Positions 38,223-49,497 of a stretch of 64,000 bases of DNA are shown piece by piece. Location: assembly GCF_012220205.1 (NCBI RefSeq), contig NZ_CP047225.1, positions 992,001-1,056,000 of the forward strand, read 5' to 3'. The notes under the pieces are model-generated. The model saw nothing but the letters and a program-made list of their open reading frames with translations. It had not been told where the DNA came from and did no database searches. The translations under genes and the position numbers were made by a program. How positions within the stretch are numbered: the stretch's first letter is position 1; each line of letters begins with the position of its first letter. Source of the stretch: Mycoplasmopsis gallinacea (GTDB lineage Bacteria; Bacillota_I; Bacilli_A; Mycoplasmatales; Metamycoplasmataceae).

Positions 38223-38633
38223 ATGACAAAATACGAAATTATGCTTATCGTTGATCCTAAAGCTGACGTTAAAGTTGCATTCGATTTACTTAATGAAGTA
38301 TTCGGTGAAAACTCAGTTAAAGCTGAAAAATTAGAGAGAAACGAATTAGCTTACGAAATTAACAAATCAAAACATGCTCAATACGTTCTTGCTAACGTAG
38401 AAACAGAAGACGCTAAAAGCGTTCAAGAACTTACACGTCGTTCAAATATCGTAAAAGAAATTTGAAGACTTCTTGCAATTAACCTTGACTCAGAAAAAGG
38501 TTTAAACAAAAAAGTTAAAAAATTCAACAAAAAACCATACTTTAAAAAAGACGGAAACAGATCAGTTGAAGGTGCAAAAAGAACATTCAACAGACCACGT
38601 AAAGAAAACAAAGAAGAATCTTCACAAAACTAA
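38223..38633 (+). CDS. rpsF: 30S ribosomal protein S6
   Basis: A 136-residue S6 (MTKYEIMLIVDPKADVKVAF...) with the family pattern RxxLAYEINKxKxAxYVL and a lysine-rich, disordered C-terminal extension. It binds the central domain of 16S rRNA together with S18. A TGA read as Trp occurs near residue 81 (KEIWRLLAINLD). It is the first gene of the conserved rpsF-ssb-rpsR operon, with AGAAGGAG as ribosome site. Confidence 0.95.
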
Positions 38634-38665
38634 TTCATTAAATATTTAAATTACAAGGTGGCAAT

Positions 38666-39199
38666 ATGAACAAAGTTATTTTAATTGGTCGTACAACATC
38701 AAATGCTGTGTTAAACTATACAAACTCACAAGTGCCTTATGCACGTGTTTCACTTGCTATTAACCGCGAGTACTACGGTAGAAGTTCAAATAGTAATAAT
38801 GAAGTTACTGACTTCATTCCTCTTGTAGGGTGAAATGGAACAGCTGATTTAATGGCTAATAGAATCCCTAAAGGGACATTAGTTGCTGTTGAAGGGAGTT
38901 TGTATTCAAACACTTATAGATCAAACCAAACTAATACTTTAGTTAGATCTTATGAAGTTAATGTGGAAAGAATTCGTATTTTAGAAAATCGTCAATCAAT
39001 TAACGAAAGACTTGGAAATTCTGGAGATAATTCATCATTAAATAATTTCCAAAGAAATACATTCACACCAAAAACAACTAATAACCAAGCTCAAAACAGC
39101 TTTGGAACACCATCTGTAACATTTAATGAAGAAGTTTCACAAAGCTCTGAAATTGATCACCAACTTGGTGAACACTTTAGCAGCGAAGATGACTTATAA
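38666..39199 (+). CDS. ssb: Single-stranded DNA-binding protein
   Basis: A 177-residue SSB with N-terminal OB fold (MNKVILIGRTTSNAVLNYT ... DFIPLVGWNGTADLM, Trp coded by TGA), a long Gln/Asn/Ser-rich linker, and the acidic C-terminal tip SEDDL that recruits replication and repair partners. It sits between rpsF and rpsR, the usual place in Firmicutes and Mollicutes, and starts 32 bp after rpsF with the site AAGGTGG. Confidence 0.95.
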
Positions 39200-39227
39200 T
39201 AATATTTAAAATATTTTAGGAGTACAA

Positions 39228-39482
39228 ATGAATTTCAAACGTAAAAAAGGTTTCCAACCAAGAAGAAAAGTATGTGAATTTTGTGAATCAAACACACACT
39301 ACGTAGATTACAAAAATGTTGAATTATTAAACAAATATGTTTCTGCTACAGGAAGCATCAAATCAAAATCTCAAACAGGAACATGTGCAAAACACCAAAG
39401 AAAAGTTTCTACAGCTATTAAAAGAGCAAGAGTTATGGCTTTAATGCCTTACATCGTTATTCGTTCAAGAATGGCAAAATAA
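39228..39482 (+). CDS. rpsR: 30S ribosomal protein S18
   Basis: An 84-residue S18 ([20 protein letters not shown]...), partner of S6 on the small subunit platform. It is the zinc-binding form: CxxC at residues 16-19 and CxxH at 53-56. The conserved C-terminal block is [16 protein letters not shown]. Last gene of the operon, followed by a hairpin terminator. Confidence 0.95.
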   Translation: MNFKRKKGFQPRRKVCEFCESNTHYVDYKNVELLNKYVSATGSIKSKSQTGTCAKHQRKVSTAIKRARVMALMPYIVIRSRMAK

Positions 39483-39497
39483 TTTACTCACAATCAT

Positions 39498-39528
39498 GAA
39501 TTCATCTCTTTTAAGAGGTGAATTTTTT
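39498..39528 (+). terminator. rpsF-ssb-rpsR operon terminator
   Basis: ATTCATCTCTT and AAGAGGTGAAT form an 11-bp stem with one T-G pair and a short loop, followed by TTTTTT, 20 bp after rpsR. Confidence 0.85.
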
Positions 39529-39548
39529 ATATTTTTTACACGCAATTA

Positions 39549-39614
39549 TTAAAGGTAATTTTCACAATTGGTATTGGTGCATTACTTTATGGAATATACA
39601 AAAACGAAAAATAA
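39549..39614 (+). pseudogene. Possible 3' remnant of a small membrane-protein gene
   Basis: The frame ending TAA at 39,612 reads KVIFTIGIGALLYGIYKNEK, a hydrophobic segment with a charged tail, and is followed 24 bp later by a good terminator hairpin. No ATG exists in frame back to rpsR. It may be the tail of a lost gene. This is all that is seen between the two terminators at 39,483-39,670. Confidence 0.25.
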
Positions 39615-39638
39615 TTCTTTAAATAAGATCTTACTTTC

Positions 39639-39674
39639 CTTCAAATACAATTTTTGTTTCTATTTGAAGTTTTT
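39639..39674 (+). terminator. Hairpin with T-run upstream of rplJ
   Basis: CTTCAAATA (39,639-39,647) pairs with TATTTGAAG (39,661-39,669), followed by TTTTT. It has no complete gene to serve, only the short open remnant before it. Confidence 0.6.
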
Positions 39675-39714
39675 ATTACCTTTTGCTAGGGTTATAAAAT
39701 TCTCAAAAAGCATT

Positions 39715-39741
39715 TTGAAATAAAAATTTTTTGATTATAAT
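39715..39741 (+). promoter_or_regulatory. Promoter of rplJ-rplL
   Basis: TATAAT at 39,736-39,741, with TTGAAA at 39,715-39,720 (15 bp spacing). The expected start, around 39,748, is the first base of the leader's closing stem, which supports the call. Confidence 0.6.
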
Positions 39742-39747
39742 AAATAA

Positions 39748-39818
39748 GCAATACATAAAGACAGTAACGGCTTAGGCTTAATATGTTACCGAGTGTATCT
39801 CATTCCTTATTGTATTGC
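39748..39818 (+). ncRNA. L10 ribosomal protein leader
   Basis: GCAATACA (39,748-39,755) and TGTATTGC (39,811-39,818) close a perfect 8-bp stem. Inside, GTAAC (39,764-39,768) pairs with GTTAC (39,785-39,789). It sits directly between the promoter and rplJ. L10 leaders of Firmicutes are bound by L10(L12)4 and repress the operon when the complex is in excess. The ribosome site AAAGGAGG follows the structure. Confidence 0.65.
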
Positions 39819-39847
39819 AACAAATATAATTTGAAAGGAGGCAGTTA

Positions 39848-40345
39848 ATGTCAGAATCAAAGTTCAAATTAGCAAAAAGAGAAGTTGTTGCTGAAATTTC
39901 AGATAAAATCGCTTCTTCACAAGCTGTTGCATTTGCTGAATATCGTGGACTTACTGTTGCTGAACTTCGTGAATTAAGAAAAGAAGCTAAAGCAATGGGT
40001 GTTGAAATTAAAGTATACAAAAACCGTTTATTTAAACTTGCTGCTCAAGCAGCTGGATATGCTGATTTATCAGAACACTTAGTTGGTCCAAACATTTTCG
40101 CATTTTCTCAAAATGACGAAATGAGTGCAGCTAAATTATTAGTAAAATTTGCTAAAAAACACAAAATCATGGTTATTAAAGCCGGAACATTTGATGGTAA
40201 AGTTGTTGATGCTGCAGGTGTTAAACAAGTTGCATCTCTTCCTTCATACGAAGAAGCTCTTGCAATTCTTGCACGTTCATTGATGGCTCCTTTATCACAA
40301 ATTTCATTATCACTTAAACTTGTAAGTGAAGGAAAATCAGAATAA
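39848..40345 (+). CDS. rplJ: 50S ribosomal protein L10
   Basis: A 165-residue L10 (MSESKFKLAKREVVAEISDK ... AEYRGLTVAELRELR). The N-terminal domain binds the base of the ribosomal stalk on 23S rRNA, and the C-terminal helix (LMAPLSQISLSLKLVSEGK) holds L7/L12 dimers. It is followed by rplL after 51 bp and is likely controlled by the leader upstream. A long antisense frame over this gene reflects codon bias and is not annotated. Confidence 0.95.
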   Translation: MSESKFKLAKREVVAEISDKIASSQAVAFAEYRGLTVAELRELRKEAKAMGVEIKVYKNRLFKLAAQAAGYADLSEHLVGPNIFAFSQNDEMSAAKLLVKFAKKHKIMVIKAGTFDGKVVDAAGVKQVASLPSYEEALAILARSLMAPLSQISLSLKLVSEGKSE

Positions 40346-40396
40346 TTAAATTCTAAAAAGTTAAAAAGCATTAAAAAAAGAAAGGAAGTATTTATA

Positions 40397-40768
40397 ATGG
40401 CTAAATTAACAAAAGAAACATTTATCGAATCATTAAAAGAAATGTCAATTAAAGAAGTTATGGAACTTGTTGAAGCAATGAAAGAAGAATTTGGAATCGA
40501 CCCTACAGCTGCTGTTGCTGTTGCTGCAGCTCCTGCTGAAGGTGGAGAAGCTGAAAAATCATCAGTTAAAGTTGTTCTTAAAGCTGACAACGGTAAAAAA
40601 GTTGCAATCATCAAAGTAGTTAAAGATCTTTTAGGACTTTCATTAATGGATGCTAAAAAAATCGTTGATGCATTACCTGCAACAATCAAAGAAAACATCA
40701 AACCTGAAGAAGCTGAACCTATCCGTGCAGCTTTAGCAGAAGCTGGTGCTGACGTTGTTGTTGAATAA
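40397..40768 (+). CDS. rplL: 50S ribosomal protein L7/L12
   Basis: A 123-residue L7/L12 ([20 protein letters not shown]...). It has the N-terminal dimerisation domain, an Ala-rich hinge ([15 protein letters not shown]) and the C-terminal factor-binding domain ([20 protein letters not shown]). It recruits GTPase factors to the ribosome. AAAGGAAG precedes the ATG and a strong terminator follows. Confidence 0.95.
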   Translation: MAKLTKETFIESLKEMSIKEVMELVEAMKEEFGIDPTAAVAVAAAPAEGGEAEKSSVKVVLKADNGKKVAIIKVVKDLLGLSLMDAKKIVDALPATIKENIKPEEAEPIRAALAEAGADVVVE

Positions 40769-40794
40769 TTTCTTTTAACACACAAATCATTTCA

Positions 40795-40822
40795 AATATG
40801 AGCCTGGGCTCATATTTTTTAT
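40795..40822 (+). terminator. rplJ-rplL terminator
   Basis: AATATGAGCC and GGCTCATATT form a perfect 10-bp stem with a 2-nt core loop, followed by TTTTTATTC. Confidence 0.9.
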
Positions 40823-40881
40823 TCTTTTTAAGAATAAAAAAATCTCAAAAATTATGCACAATTTAGGTATGGAGGTTTTTG

Positions 40882-42561
40882 ATGATTAAAAAAGTAACTA
40901 TCCCAGATCCGCTTAGAACTTTTTGAAGTAAGTTCCGTAGTGGTTTGGAAAGATTTGGTAGAAGTTTAATCTTACCAGTTTCAATTTTGCCAATTATGGC
41001 AATTATTGGTGCAATTGGTTACATTATGATTTCTGCCGGTAATAAAACAGGTGCAATGAAAGATGCTAATTTTGCTGCAGCTGCAAATGCTATTAAATTA
41101 ATTGGTATGGCTCCAATTTATAACTTAGATATTCTTTTCGCAATTGGTATTGCTGCTGGACTTGCTAAAGAAGAAAAAGCTTCTTCAGCTCTTTGTGGAA
41201 TATGTGCCTTAATTGGTCTTTATTTTGCAGGAAATGTGCTTTTAAAATATTCAAGTTTAAAATCACTTTTAGACCCTAAAGAAGTAGGGAAATTAGAATT
41301 AATTGAACGGTTTGGAAAATATTCAAATTCATTCAATTTAAATGCTCTTGGTGGTATTTTAGCTGGTTATATCGGTTATTTGACTCACAAATATACATAC
41401 AGATTGCAATTCCCTAAAGCAATTGCGTTTTTTGGAGGAGCTAAATTTTCTCCAGTTGCAACCTTTTTAACTTCATTTATTATCGGGTTGCCTTTTAATG
41501 CTATTTGAGTATATATTTACTATGCAATTGGTAAAATGGGACAAGGAATTAGATTAATGGGAGCTGGTGGTTCATTCTTATATGGATTTACCAACAGATT
41601 ACTTCTTCCATTTGGACTTCACAATGTTCCAAATGCTATTTTAAGATATACACCAGCTGGTGGAACTTGAAAATTCATTGTTGAAGGTAAAGAAGAAACA
41701 TTTAATGGGTTTTACACAATCTTACTTGCTAAACTTCAACATGGTCAAAGAATTACCGCTCAAGATTCAATGATTTCAAACGGAACATATCCAACTAATA
41801 TCTTTGCTCTTCCAGGAGCTGCTGTAGCTATGTTTTTAGCTGTGCCTAAAGATAAAAGAAAAGTAGCTGCTCCAATTATCTTTGGTGCTGTATCTTCAGC
41901 TGTACTTTCAGGAGTTACAGAACCAATTGAATTTACCTTTATTTTCGTAGCACCAGTACTTTGACTTGTACATGCTCTTATGACCGGATTTACATATATG
42001 TTTATGTATCTTGCAGGTGCAGGTATGGTTTCAGGAACTGGTGAAGGAATTATTACATGATTAATTTACAACCTTTCAGGATACGAAATTATTGATCGTG
42101 TATGAATGCTTTGAGTTCTTGGACCTGTCTTCTTTGTTGAATATCTTCTCGTATTTTACTTCTTAATTACCAAAATGAATTTAAGTACACCAGGTAGAAA
42201 TGGAAACGAAGTTAAATTAATGAGTAAAAAAGAATTTAGAGAAAAAACAGCAAATAAAGATAAAGAAGAAACACAGCAAATAAGCGAGCAAACTAAAGAG
42301 CTTCTTAAAAACGAAAAAGAAGAAGATATTAATTTATCAAAAGAATTAATTAATGCTTATGGTGGCTTTGAAAACATGACCGAAATTGGAAGTTGCATTT
42401 CAAGACTTAGAATTTCAGTTATTGATAAAGACAAAGTTGATCGTGATAAAATCAAAGCGCTTGGCGCAATGGGTGTCGTTGAAAGTGGTGACCAAGTCCA
42501 ATCTGTTTTTGGTGCTAAAGCAATGGTTTATAGCCGTATTATGAACAATCTTAAAAAATAA
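40882..42561 (+). CDS. PTS sugar permease, glucose-family EIICB
   Basis: A 559-residue integral membrane PTS transporter. The N-terminal IIC domain (to about residue 440) has many membrane segments and the glucose-family signature around residue 345 (SGVTEPIEFTFIF). A charged linker leads to a IIB domain (~465-559) with the phosphorylated cysteine in GSCISRLRISV (Cys505). There is no IIA domain, so a separate EIIA must supply phosphate. Domain order fits glucose, maltose or N-acetylglucosamine permeases; the substrate cannot be told. The RpiR-like regulator just downstream suggests a phosphosugar-responsive unit. GGAGG precedes the ATG. Confidence 0.85.
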
Positions 42562-42563
42562 AA

Positions 42564-42791
42564 ATGATTTGAATAATAATCTTTACAGGTGTATTTGCAG
42601 CTCTATTTATAATGGTAGCTGCATTGCTCTTTTACTTACGAAAAAAGAAAAAAATCACCTACGTAGTAGATGAAAATGAAAAATATTTAAGACAGCTATA
42701 CCAAACTTTCATGAAATATTTACCTTTTGTTTTTTTACTTTGTGCTTTAGCTTGCGTTATGTTCTTAATTCGCCTTTTAGGTGGTTTTTAA
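42564..42791 (+). CDS. Small two-TM membrane protein
   Basis: A 75-residue protein starting 2 bp after the PTS gene: MIWIIIFTGVFAALFIMVAA..., a basic patch (YLRKKKKITYVV), then a second hydrophobic segment (YLPFVFLLCALACVMFLI). Position and spacing suggest translation coupled to the permease. I do not recognise the family. Its last four bases overlap the end of the convergent regulator gene. Confidence 0.65.
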
Positions 42792-43540
42792 AGCAAATTA
42801 AGCAAATAAGTAAAGACAATATTTAAATACAAATGAAAATCTAATGGATCAATTTTTTGCTCTGAGTTAAATTTTTGGAAACTTAAAGTTAATTCATTTG
42901 CAAAATCATTAGGAATTTTATTAGTAATTGCTACAATCTTTGAGCCTTTGTTTTTGCAAAGTAAAGTTGGAATTAAGGTTTCCATTGTTGTAGCAGAGTT
43001 GGAAATAAAAATCACTAAAGTCTCTTCATCAGAGACAATAGCTTGCGTGTAGCGGTTTGAAAAGCTATCAGGTAAAAAAACATTATATCCTGCTCTTTGA
43101 AGCTGGGTGGTAAATTCATCAGAAGCTCTTAAAGCCCCACCAGAAGCATTAATAACGATTTTCTTAGCATTTTTAATTGCGTTAATGATTTTAGTAAAGT
43201 CAAATTTAAGCACTAGCTGAGCAAAGTTAATTGTTTTATTAAGTAGTTCTTGATTTTTTAAATATCCTTGAGTTTTACTAAGTTGAACTTTATTACGATA
43301 CTTAACAATTTCTCCTTTAAAATCGCTAAAAGAGTAAAACCCTAATTTTTTCACAAACTTGCTAATGCTACTTTGAGTAGTGGCACAAAGCTCAGCAATT
43401 TCGCTTGAATTTAATTTATCAATTTGATGAATATTTATAAGTAAGGTTTTTGCGATGTGGCCTGAATTGCTATCACGATGTGAATAACCTAATAACTTTT
43501 TAATAAGTGAAGATTCTTTAATATTACTAATCATATGCAA
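42788..43540 (-). CDS. RpiR/MurR-type transcriptional regulator
   Basis: A 250-residue protein with an N-terminal HTH (residues ~1-75: ...LNSSEIAELCATTQSSISKF) and a C-terminal SIS domain (~100-245: KKIVINASGGALRASDEF, LVIFISNSATTMETLIP). RpiR-family SIS domains bind phosphosugars. Location beside the PTS permease suggests it controls sugar uptake; this is inference. It is convergent with the PTS unit and divergent, with 33 bp between starts, from the PHP gene. The start may be M1 or the ATG two codons later. Confidence 0.8.
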   Translation of the reverse strand: MHMISNIKESSLIKKLLGYSHRDSNSGHIAKTLLINIHQIDKLNSSEIAELCATTQSSISKFVKKLGFYSFSDFKGEIVKYRNKVQLSKTQGYLKNQELLNKTINFAQLVLKFDFTKIINAIKNAKKIVINASGGALRASDEFTTQLQRAGYNVFLPDSFSNRYTQAIVSDEETLVIFISNSATTMETLIPTLLCKNKGSKIVAITNKIPNDFANELTLSFQKFNSEQKIDPLDFHLYLNIVFTYLLNLL

Positions 43541-43573
43541 ATTATATTATAAAAAGATAAAAGGAAGGATTTT

Positions 43574-44410
43574 ATGAAACACGATTACCACAATCACACC
43601 TATTTATGTAAACATGCAGACGTGACAATTGATGATCTTTTACAAGAATATTCTGCTCGTGGATACTTAGAAGTAGGTATTTCAGATCATATCCCCTACC
43701 CTGGAGAACTTGATTCTAAAGATAATTCACGTATGTATTTAAGTGAAATGAATCAATACATTGCAGATATTGAAAAAGCACGTAAGAAATATCCGAATGT
43801 CAAAATTTACACCGGTTTTGAAAGTGAATATTTCCCAAATCAAGATTCTTGGTATCGCCAAGTTTTACAAAGAGAAGATGTAGATTATTTAATTTTAGGA
43901 ATTCATGCTGTGGAAAATCTAGATCCAGAGAATAACTATAACCGTAATTGCAATACAGCAAAAGAACTTCAAAGATATTGAGATTCGCTAAGCGCAGGGA
44001 TGAGAACTGGTTTATTTGCTTATGCAGTGCATCCTGATTTTTATATGAAATCATATGTTGAATGAGATGAGAATTGCGAAGAACTTGCAAACAAAATTTG
44101 TGAATTAGCACTTGAACTTGATTTTCCACTTGGATTTAATATTAATGGATTTTGAAAAGGTCCAAGAATGATTGGAAGTGCTTTTAGAAACAAATATCCA
44201 ATTGAGCAATTTTGACAAATAGTAGCTAAAAAAGGTGTTAAAATTCTTCTTGAATCAGATACACACCACCTTAAACAGCTTCATGATAAAGAAATTGTAG
44301 ATAAAACTTATAACCTTTTAAAAGAGTGAAAAATTGACCATCTTTTAGTTGAAAAAGTTGATATTGAAAAATATAAACAAAGAGTGAAAAAGCTTTTAAA
44401 TAAGGCTTAA
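43574..44410 (+). CDS. PHP-domain phosphatase, histidinol-phosphatase-like
   Basis: A 278-residue PHP-superfamily metal-dependent hydrolase. Metal ligands are seen in DYHNHTYLCKHA at the N-terminus, GISDHIPYP near residue 36, GFESEY near 77, GIHAVE near 113, AVHPD near 155 and LESDTHH near 230. The family includes HisK-type histidinol phosphatase, but I see no histidine biosynthesis here, so the real substrate is probably another phosphoester. Several TGA codons are read as Trp. It is divergent from the RpiR-type regulator and has its own terminator. AAAAGGAAGGA precedes the ATG. Confidence 0.8.
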
Positions 44411-44418
44411 AAATCTTT

Positions 44419-44449
44419 AAAGTAGCAATTTTTGTAGTTGCTACTTTTT
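44419..44449 (+). terminator. Terminator after the PHP gene
   Basis: AAAGTAGCAA (44,419-44,428) pairs with TTGCTACTTT (44,438-44,447), followed by a T-run, 8 bp after the stop codon. Confidence 0.85.
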
Positions 44450-44554
44450 GTTTAGTCCTATTTTTGAAAAACTTGATAAAATAAATAATAAACACACCCG
44501 CAATTTTAAAAATTAAGATAAAATTAAGTAAAAATATATTTTTACTTATAATAA

Positions 44555-45679
<1,125 letters not shown>

Positions 45680-45687
45680 AGGTTATT

Positions 45688-48312
45688 ATGAATTCAAAAC
45701 AAATTAGACAAATGTGAATTGACTTTTTCCAAAGCAAAGATCACTTTTTAGTTCCTTCACAAAATTTAATTCCTAAAAATGATCCATCACTTTTATGAAT
45801 CAATAGTGGAGTTGCTACTTTAAAAGATTATTTTTCAGGTAAAAAAATTCCACCTTCACGTAGACTTGTAAACTCACAAAAATCCATTAGAACTAATGAC
45901 ATTGAAAATGTTGGAGTAACAGCAAGACACCATACTTTCTTTGAAATGCTTGGTAACTTCTCAATTGGTGATTATTTTAAAAAAGAAGCTATTGCTTTTG
46001 CTGTTGAATTTTTACTTGAGCATTTAAAATTAGATCCAGCTAAACTTTACTTTACTTATTACTATGAAGATTTAGAAACTAAAAATCTTTGAATGAGTCA
46101 TGGATTTGATGAATCACACTTAATCCCAGGAACTAAAGATACAAACTTTTGAGAAGTAGGATCAGGACCTTGTGGACCAAATACTGAAATTTTCTATGAC
46201 CGTGGCCAAAAGTATGATTCACGTGGAATTGAGCTTTTAAAAGAAGATATTGAAAATGATCGTTACATTGAAATTTGAAACATTGTTTTTTCAACTTACA
46301 ATTCAGATGGTGAAGGAAATTACACTGAACTTAAGCAAAAAAATATCGATACTGGTGCTGGATTTGAAAGAATTGTATCAATTATGCAAGATGCTCCTAC
46401 TAACTATGATACTGACCTATTTTTACCTATAATTGCTAAAATTGAAGAATATACAGATTATAAATATGATACTAATAACTACTTTACCAATGATAAAGAG
46501 CAAAAGGAAATTAACACTTCATTTAAAGTTATTGCCGATCATATGAGAACAGTGGTTAATGCTATTGCCGATGGGGCTAAACCTTCAAACGTTGGACGTG
46601 GATACATTTTAAGAAGATTAATTCGTAGAAGTGTTTATAAAGCAATGCAATTAAAAGTTCGTAAAGAAATTTTCTTAAATGAACTTGTAGAAGTTGTAAA
46701 AAACTCACTTCCTTTTGAATATGAAACTAAGCCAATTGCTGAAGTAATTAAAAATGAAGAACTTGCTTTCTCAAAAACTATTGAAAATGGAAAAGCAATA
46801 TTAAATGACTTTTTAAAAGAAGATCTTAAAATCTTCCCTGGCGATGTAGCTTTCAAGTTATTTGAAACATATGGTTTCCCAATTGAGCTTACCAGCGAAA
46901 TTTTAGCTGAAAATAACATTAAAATTGATTATAAGCAGTTCGAAGAAGCTCGTAAGCGTCATTCTGAAGCTTCTAAGGGTGCTAAAGTTTCGGGAATGGA
47001 CAAAGTAATTAACTCACTTGCTCTTATTACTAAAAAAATGGATCAATTCATTGGTTATGAACATACTCATAACACAACTAATGTTTTAGCACTTTTAGAT
47101 ACTGAAAAAAATATTGAATCTTCGAACGGAATTAGCTACCTTATTTTAGAACAAACGCCTTTTTATGCTACAAGCGGTGGTCAAAAACATGACCGTGGAT
47201 ATATGGTGCAAAATGGAAACAGAATCATTATTTTAGATGTATTTAAAGACAAGCACGGAAACCACATTCATAAAGTTGAAGGAAAAGTAAATGTTTTTGA
47301 TCCTATTGAATGTTTTGTTGATGAAGCCATTAGATTAGGACTTGAAAGAAACCACAGTGGAACTCACCTTCTTTTCTGTGCTTTAAGAACCATTTTAGGT
47401 GATTCAATTAAACAACTTGGTTCAGATAATAATGAAGAACGTTTAACTTTCGATATGCCAGCTGACAATAAACCGAGCGATGAACAAATTAAGGAAATTG
47501 AAAAATTAGTTCGTTCATACATTGCTAAAGATGTTAAACGTAATTACTTAAATATGACTACAGATAAAGCTAAAGAAATGGGTGCAATCATGACTTTAGA
47601 AGAAGCTGAATATATGGATCCTAAAAATGTAAGAATTGTTCAATTTGAAGGAATTACTGCTGACCTTTGTGGTGGAACTCACCTTTCAAATACTGCTAAA
47701 CTTGAAAACTTTAAAATCACAAACGTAGAGAAAAAAGCTGCTGGAGTTTACCGGGTAAGAGCAATTAGCTCAAACATTTTAGTTGAAGAATTCTTAGAAG
47801 AAGAACTTAACAAATTCATTGAAGAAGCTAATAAAGCTATCGAAAGAAACGAAAAACTTAATCCAAATTATGCTTTTCAACTTAACATCCCTGAAGATAA
47901 AGAAGAAGCTATTGATTATCTTAAAAATGCAATTGAAAAAATTAGAGAAGATTACAAAACTCTTTTAAAAGAAAAAGAATCAAATGTTGATTTTGATTAC
48001 GAAAATGTAGCTAAAGAGACAATTAATAACCAAGAATTTATTATTGTTTCAAACTTAGATAAAGCTCACATTAAAACAATTGCTACAACACTTAGAGAAA
48101 AAAATCCGCTTGCAGTAGTAGTTGCTTCTTCAGAAGGGGATTTAAAAATGCTTGTAGTAGCTTCTAAAGCTCAAGATTCAAACAAAATTGCTCAAGCTCT
48201 TTTTGGCATCTTAAACGGTAGAGGTGGTGGAAACGCAATTTTATCAATGGGTAAAATTAACTCAAACGAAGACATAACTGAAGTTATTAAAGGTATTAAA
48301 TGAGAGTTTTAG
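45688..48312 (+). CDS. alaS: Alanyl-tRNA synthetase
   Basis: A class II synthetase of 874 residues. The aminoacylation domain is N-terminal ([20 protein letters not shown] ... [15 protein letters not shown]). The editing domain carries HSGTH near residue 555 and CGGTH near 660, which together bind the zinc. A C-terminal oligomerisation/tRNA domain ends with [13 protein letters not shown]. With TGA as Trp, the gene runs through the TGA at 48,301 and stops at TAG (48,310), adding WEF and overlapping ruvX by 13 bp. GAGG precedes the ATG. Confidence 0.95.
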
Positions 48313-48752
48313 GAATTGATCTAGGAACTAAAACTTGTGGCTTTGCTATAACTGACGAAAGTGAAGTTATTGCTTCAGGACTTGAAAATTTTATTTTCCC
48401 TAAAGAAAATGATTTTAATAGCGCTATTGATAAAATCAAAGAGTACTTAAAAACCTATAAAATAGGTGGATTTGTCCTTGGCTATCCACTTAAAATCAGT
48501 GGTGAAAAAAGTCAAAGAACTCTTATGGTAGAAGATTTTTGCAAGATGCTTTTAGAAAATTTTGATTTGCCAATTATGTATGTTAATGAACAAAAATCCA
48601 CAATTAGAGCTGAAGAAGTAATGATTAATGCTGGAATGACACGTCAAAAAAGAAAACAACATAAAGATAAGCTTGCTGCAGTTATTATCTTGCAAGATTA
48701 CTTAGATTATTACAGAGGTAAATGAGATGAATATTCTATTAGAAACAACTAA
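48300..48752 (+). CDS. ruvX: YqgF/RuvX-type nuclease
   Basis: An RNase H-fold protein starting [17 protein letters not shown], with catalytic acids in GIDLG, near VNEQKST and in HKDKLAAVIIL. In bacteria YqgF takes part in 16S rRNA 5' processing and has been called a Holliday junction resolvase. The conserved protein ends around YLDYYRGK (residue 141). The next codon is TGA, which here is Trp, and the frame continues ten residues (WDEYSIRNN) to TAA at 48,750. It overlaps alaS at the start and the next gene at the end. Confidence 0.9.
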
Positions 48753-49464
48753 TGAAATAGCAGGAACTTCTTCAAGTAATATTTCGCCAGCTACTAGAAA
48801 TGCTTTAATAATTAGTGCAGTAGTTGCTTTGGTATTAGCTGTTATCATTTTCATAGTTACTAGAGTTGCGGTGTATAAAATTAATAAAAAATATGCTGAT
48901 AAGGCTAAAGCTGAAGCGATGATTCAAATTGAATCATTAAGAAACGATGTTGGACTTCTTCCTTTTGAACTTAAAGAATTTTTTAAGTCAAAAGCAAAAG
49001 ATTTAGATGTTGAAGCTTTAATTAATACTGTTTATCGTAATTCATATAAAGATGTTTTAATCATTGCACAAAATGATCCATTCGTTTATGCTGCGTTAGC
49101 CCAAAAAACTAAGCAAGATGTGTATTTTATTAGCCAAGATTTAGATTTAGCTGGTATTGAGAAAGCTAAAGAGCAATTTCCAAGTGAATTTCCACATTCA
49201 TTTAAAGAGTATAAAGATGAAACAATTGATTTTTTAGTAATTACCAATACTGAAAAAGATATTAATGAATTATTTGATAAGTATTACTCAAAATTAAAGC
49301 CTAATGGTATGATCGCTGCTAAGATTGACCTTTTTGCTAACCATGAAATTAAGTCGCTTAAAAATCATCTTTACATTTCAGATATCAGGTGAGAGATTTC
49401 ACATTTAGATAGTAAATTTTTATTTATTGTTAAAAGTGAAATAATTGAAAATAAAATAAAGTAA
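48727..49464 (+). CDS. Membrane-anchored methyltransferase-like protein
   Basis: A 245-residue protein with one N-terminal membrane segment (ALIISAVVALVLAVIIFIV, residues ~27-45) and a cytoplasmic Rossmann-like domain. KDVLIIAQNDPFVYAALA, a VYFISQDLDL strand, IDFLVITNT and YSKLKPNGMI follow the class I SAM-methyltransferase pattern. The usual glycine-rich motif I is absent, so activity is uncertain. The family is conserved in mycoplasmas beside ruvX and greA as far as I recall. A TGA near residue 222 is read as Trp. Its start overlaps ruvX by 26 bp. Confidence 0.6.
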
Positions 49465-49497
49465 AATTAATTTACAGATTATTAAAAGAGGTAAGAC

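Noticed and set aside
40108-40785. A 225-codon minus-strand frame antisense to rplJ and rplL
   Set aside because: It is a shadow of strongly biased codons in two certain ribosomal protein genes, with no ribosome site and no recognisable motif.
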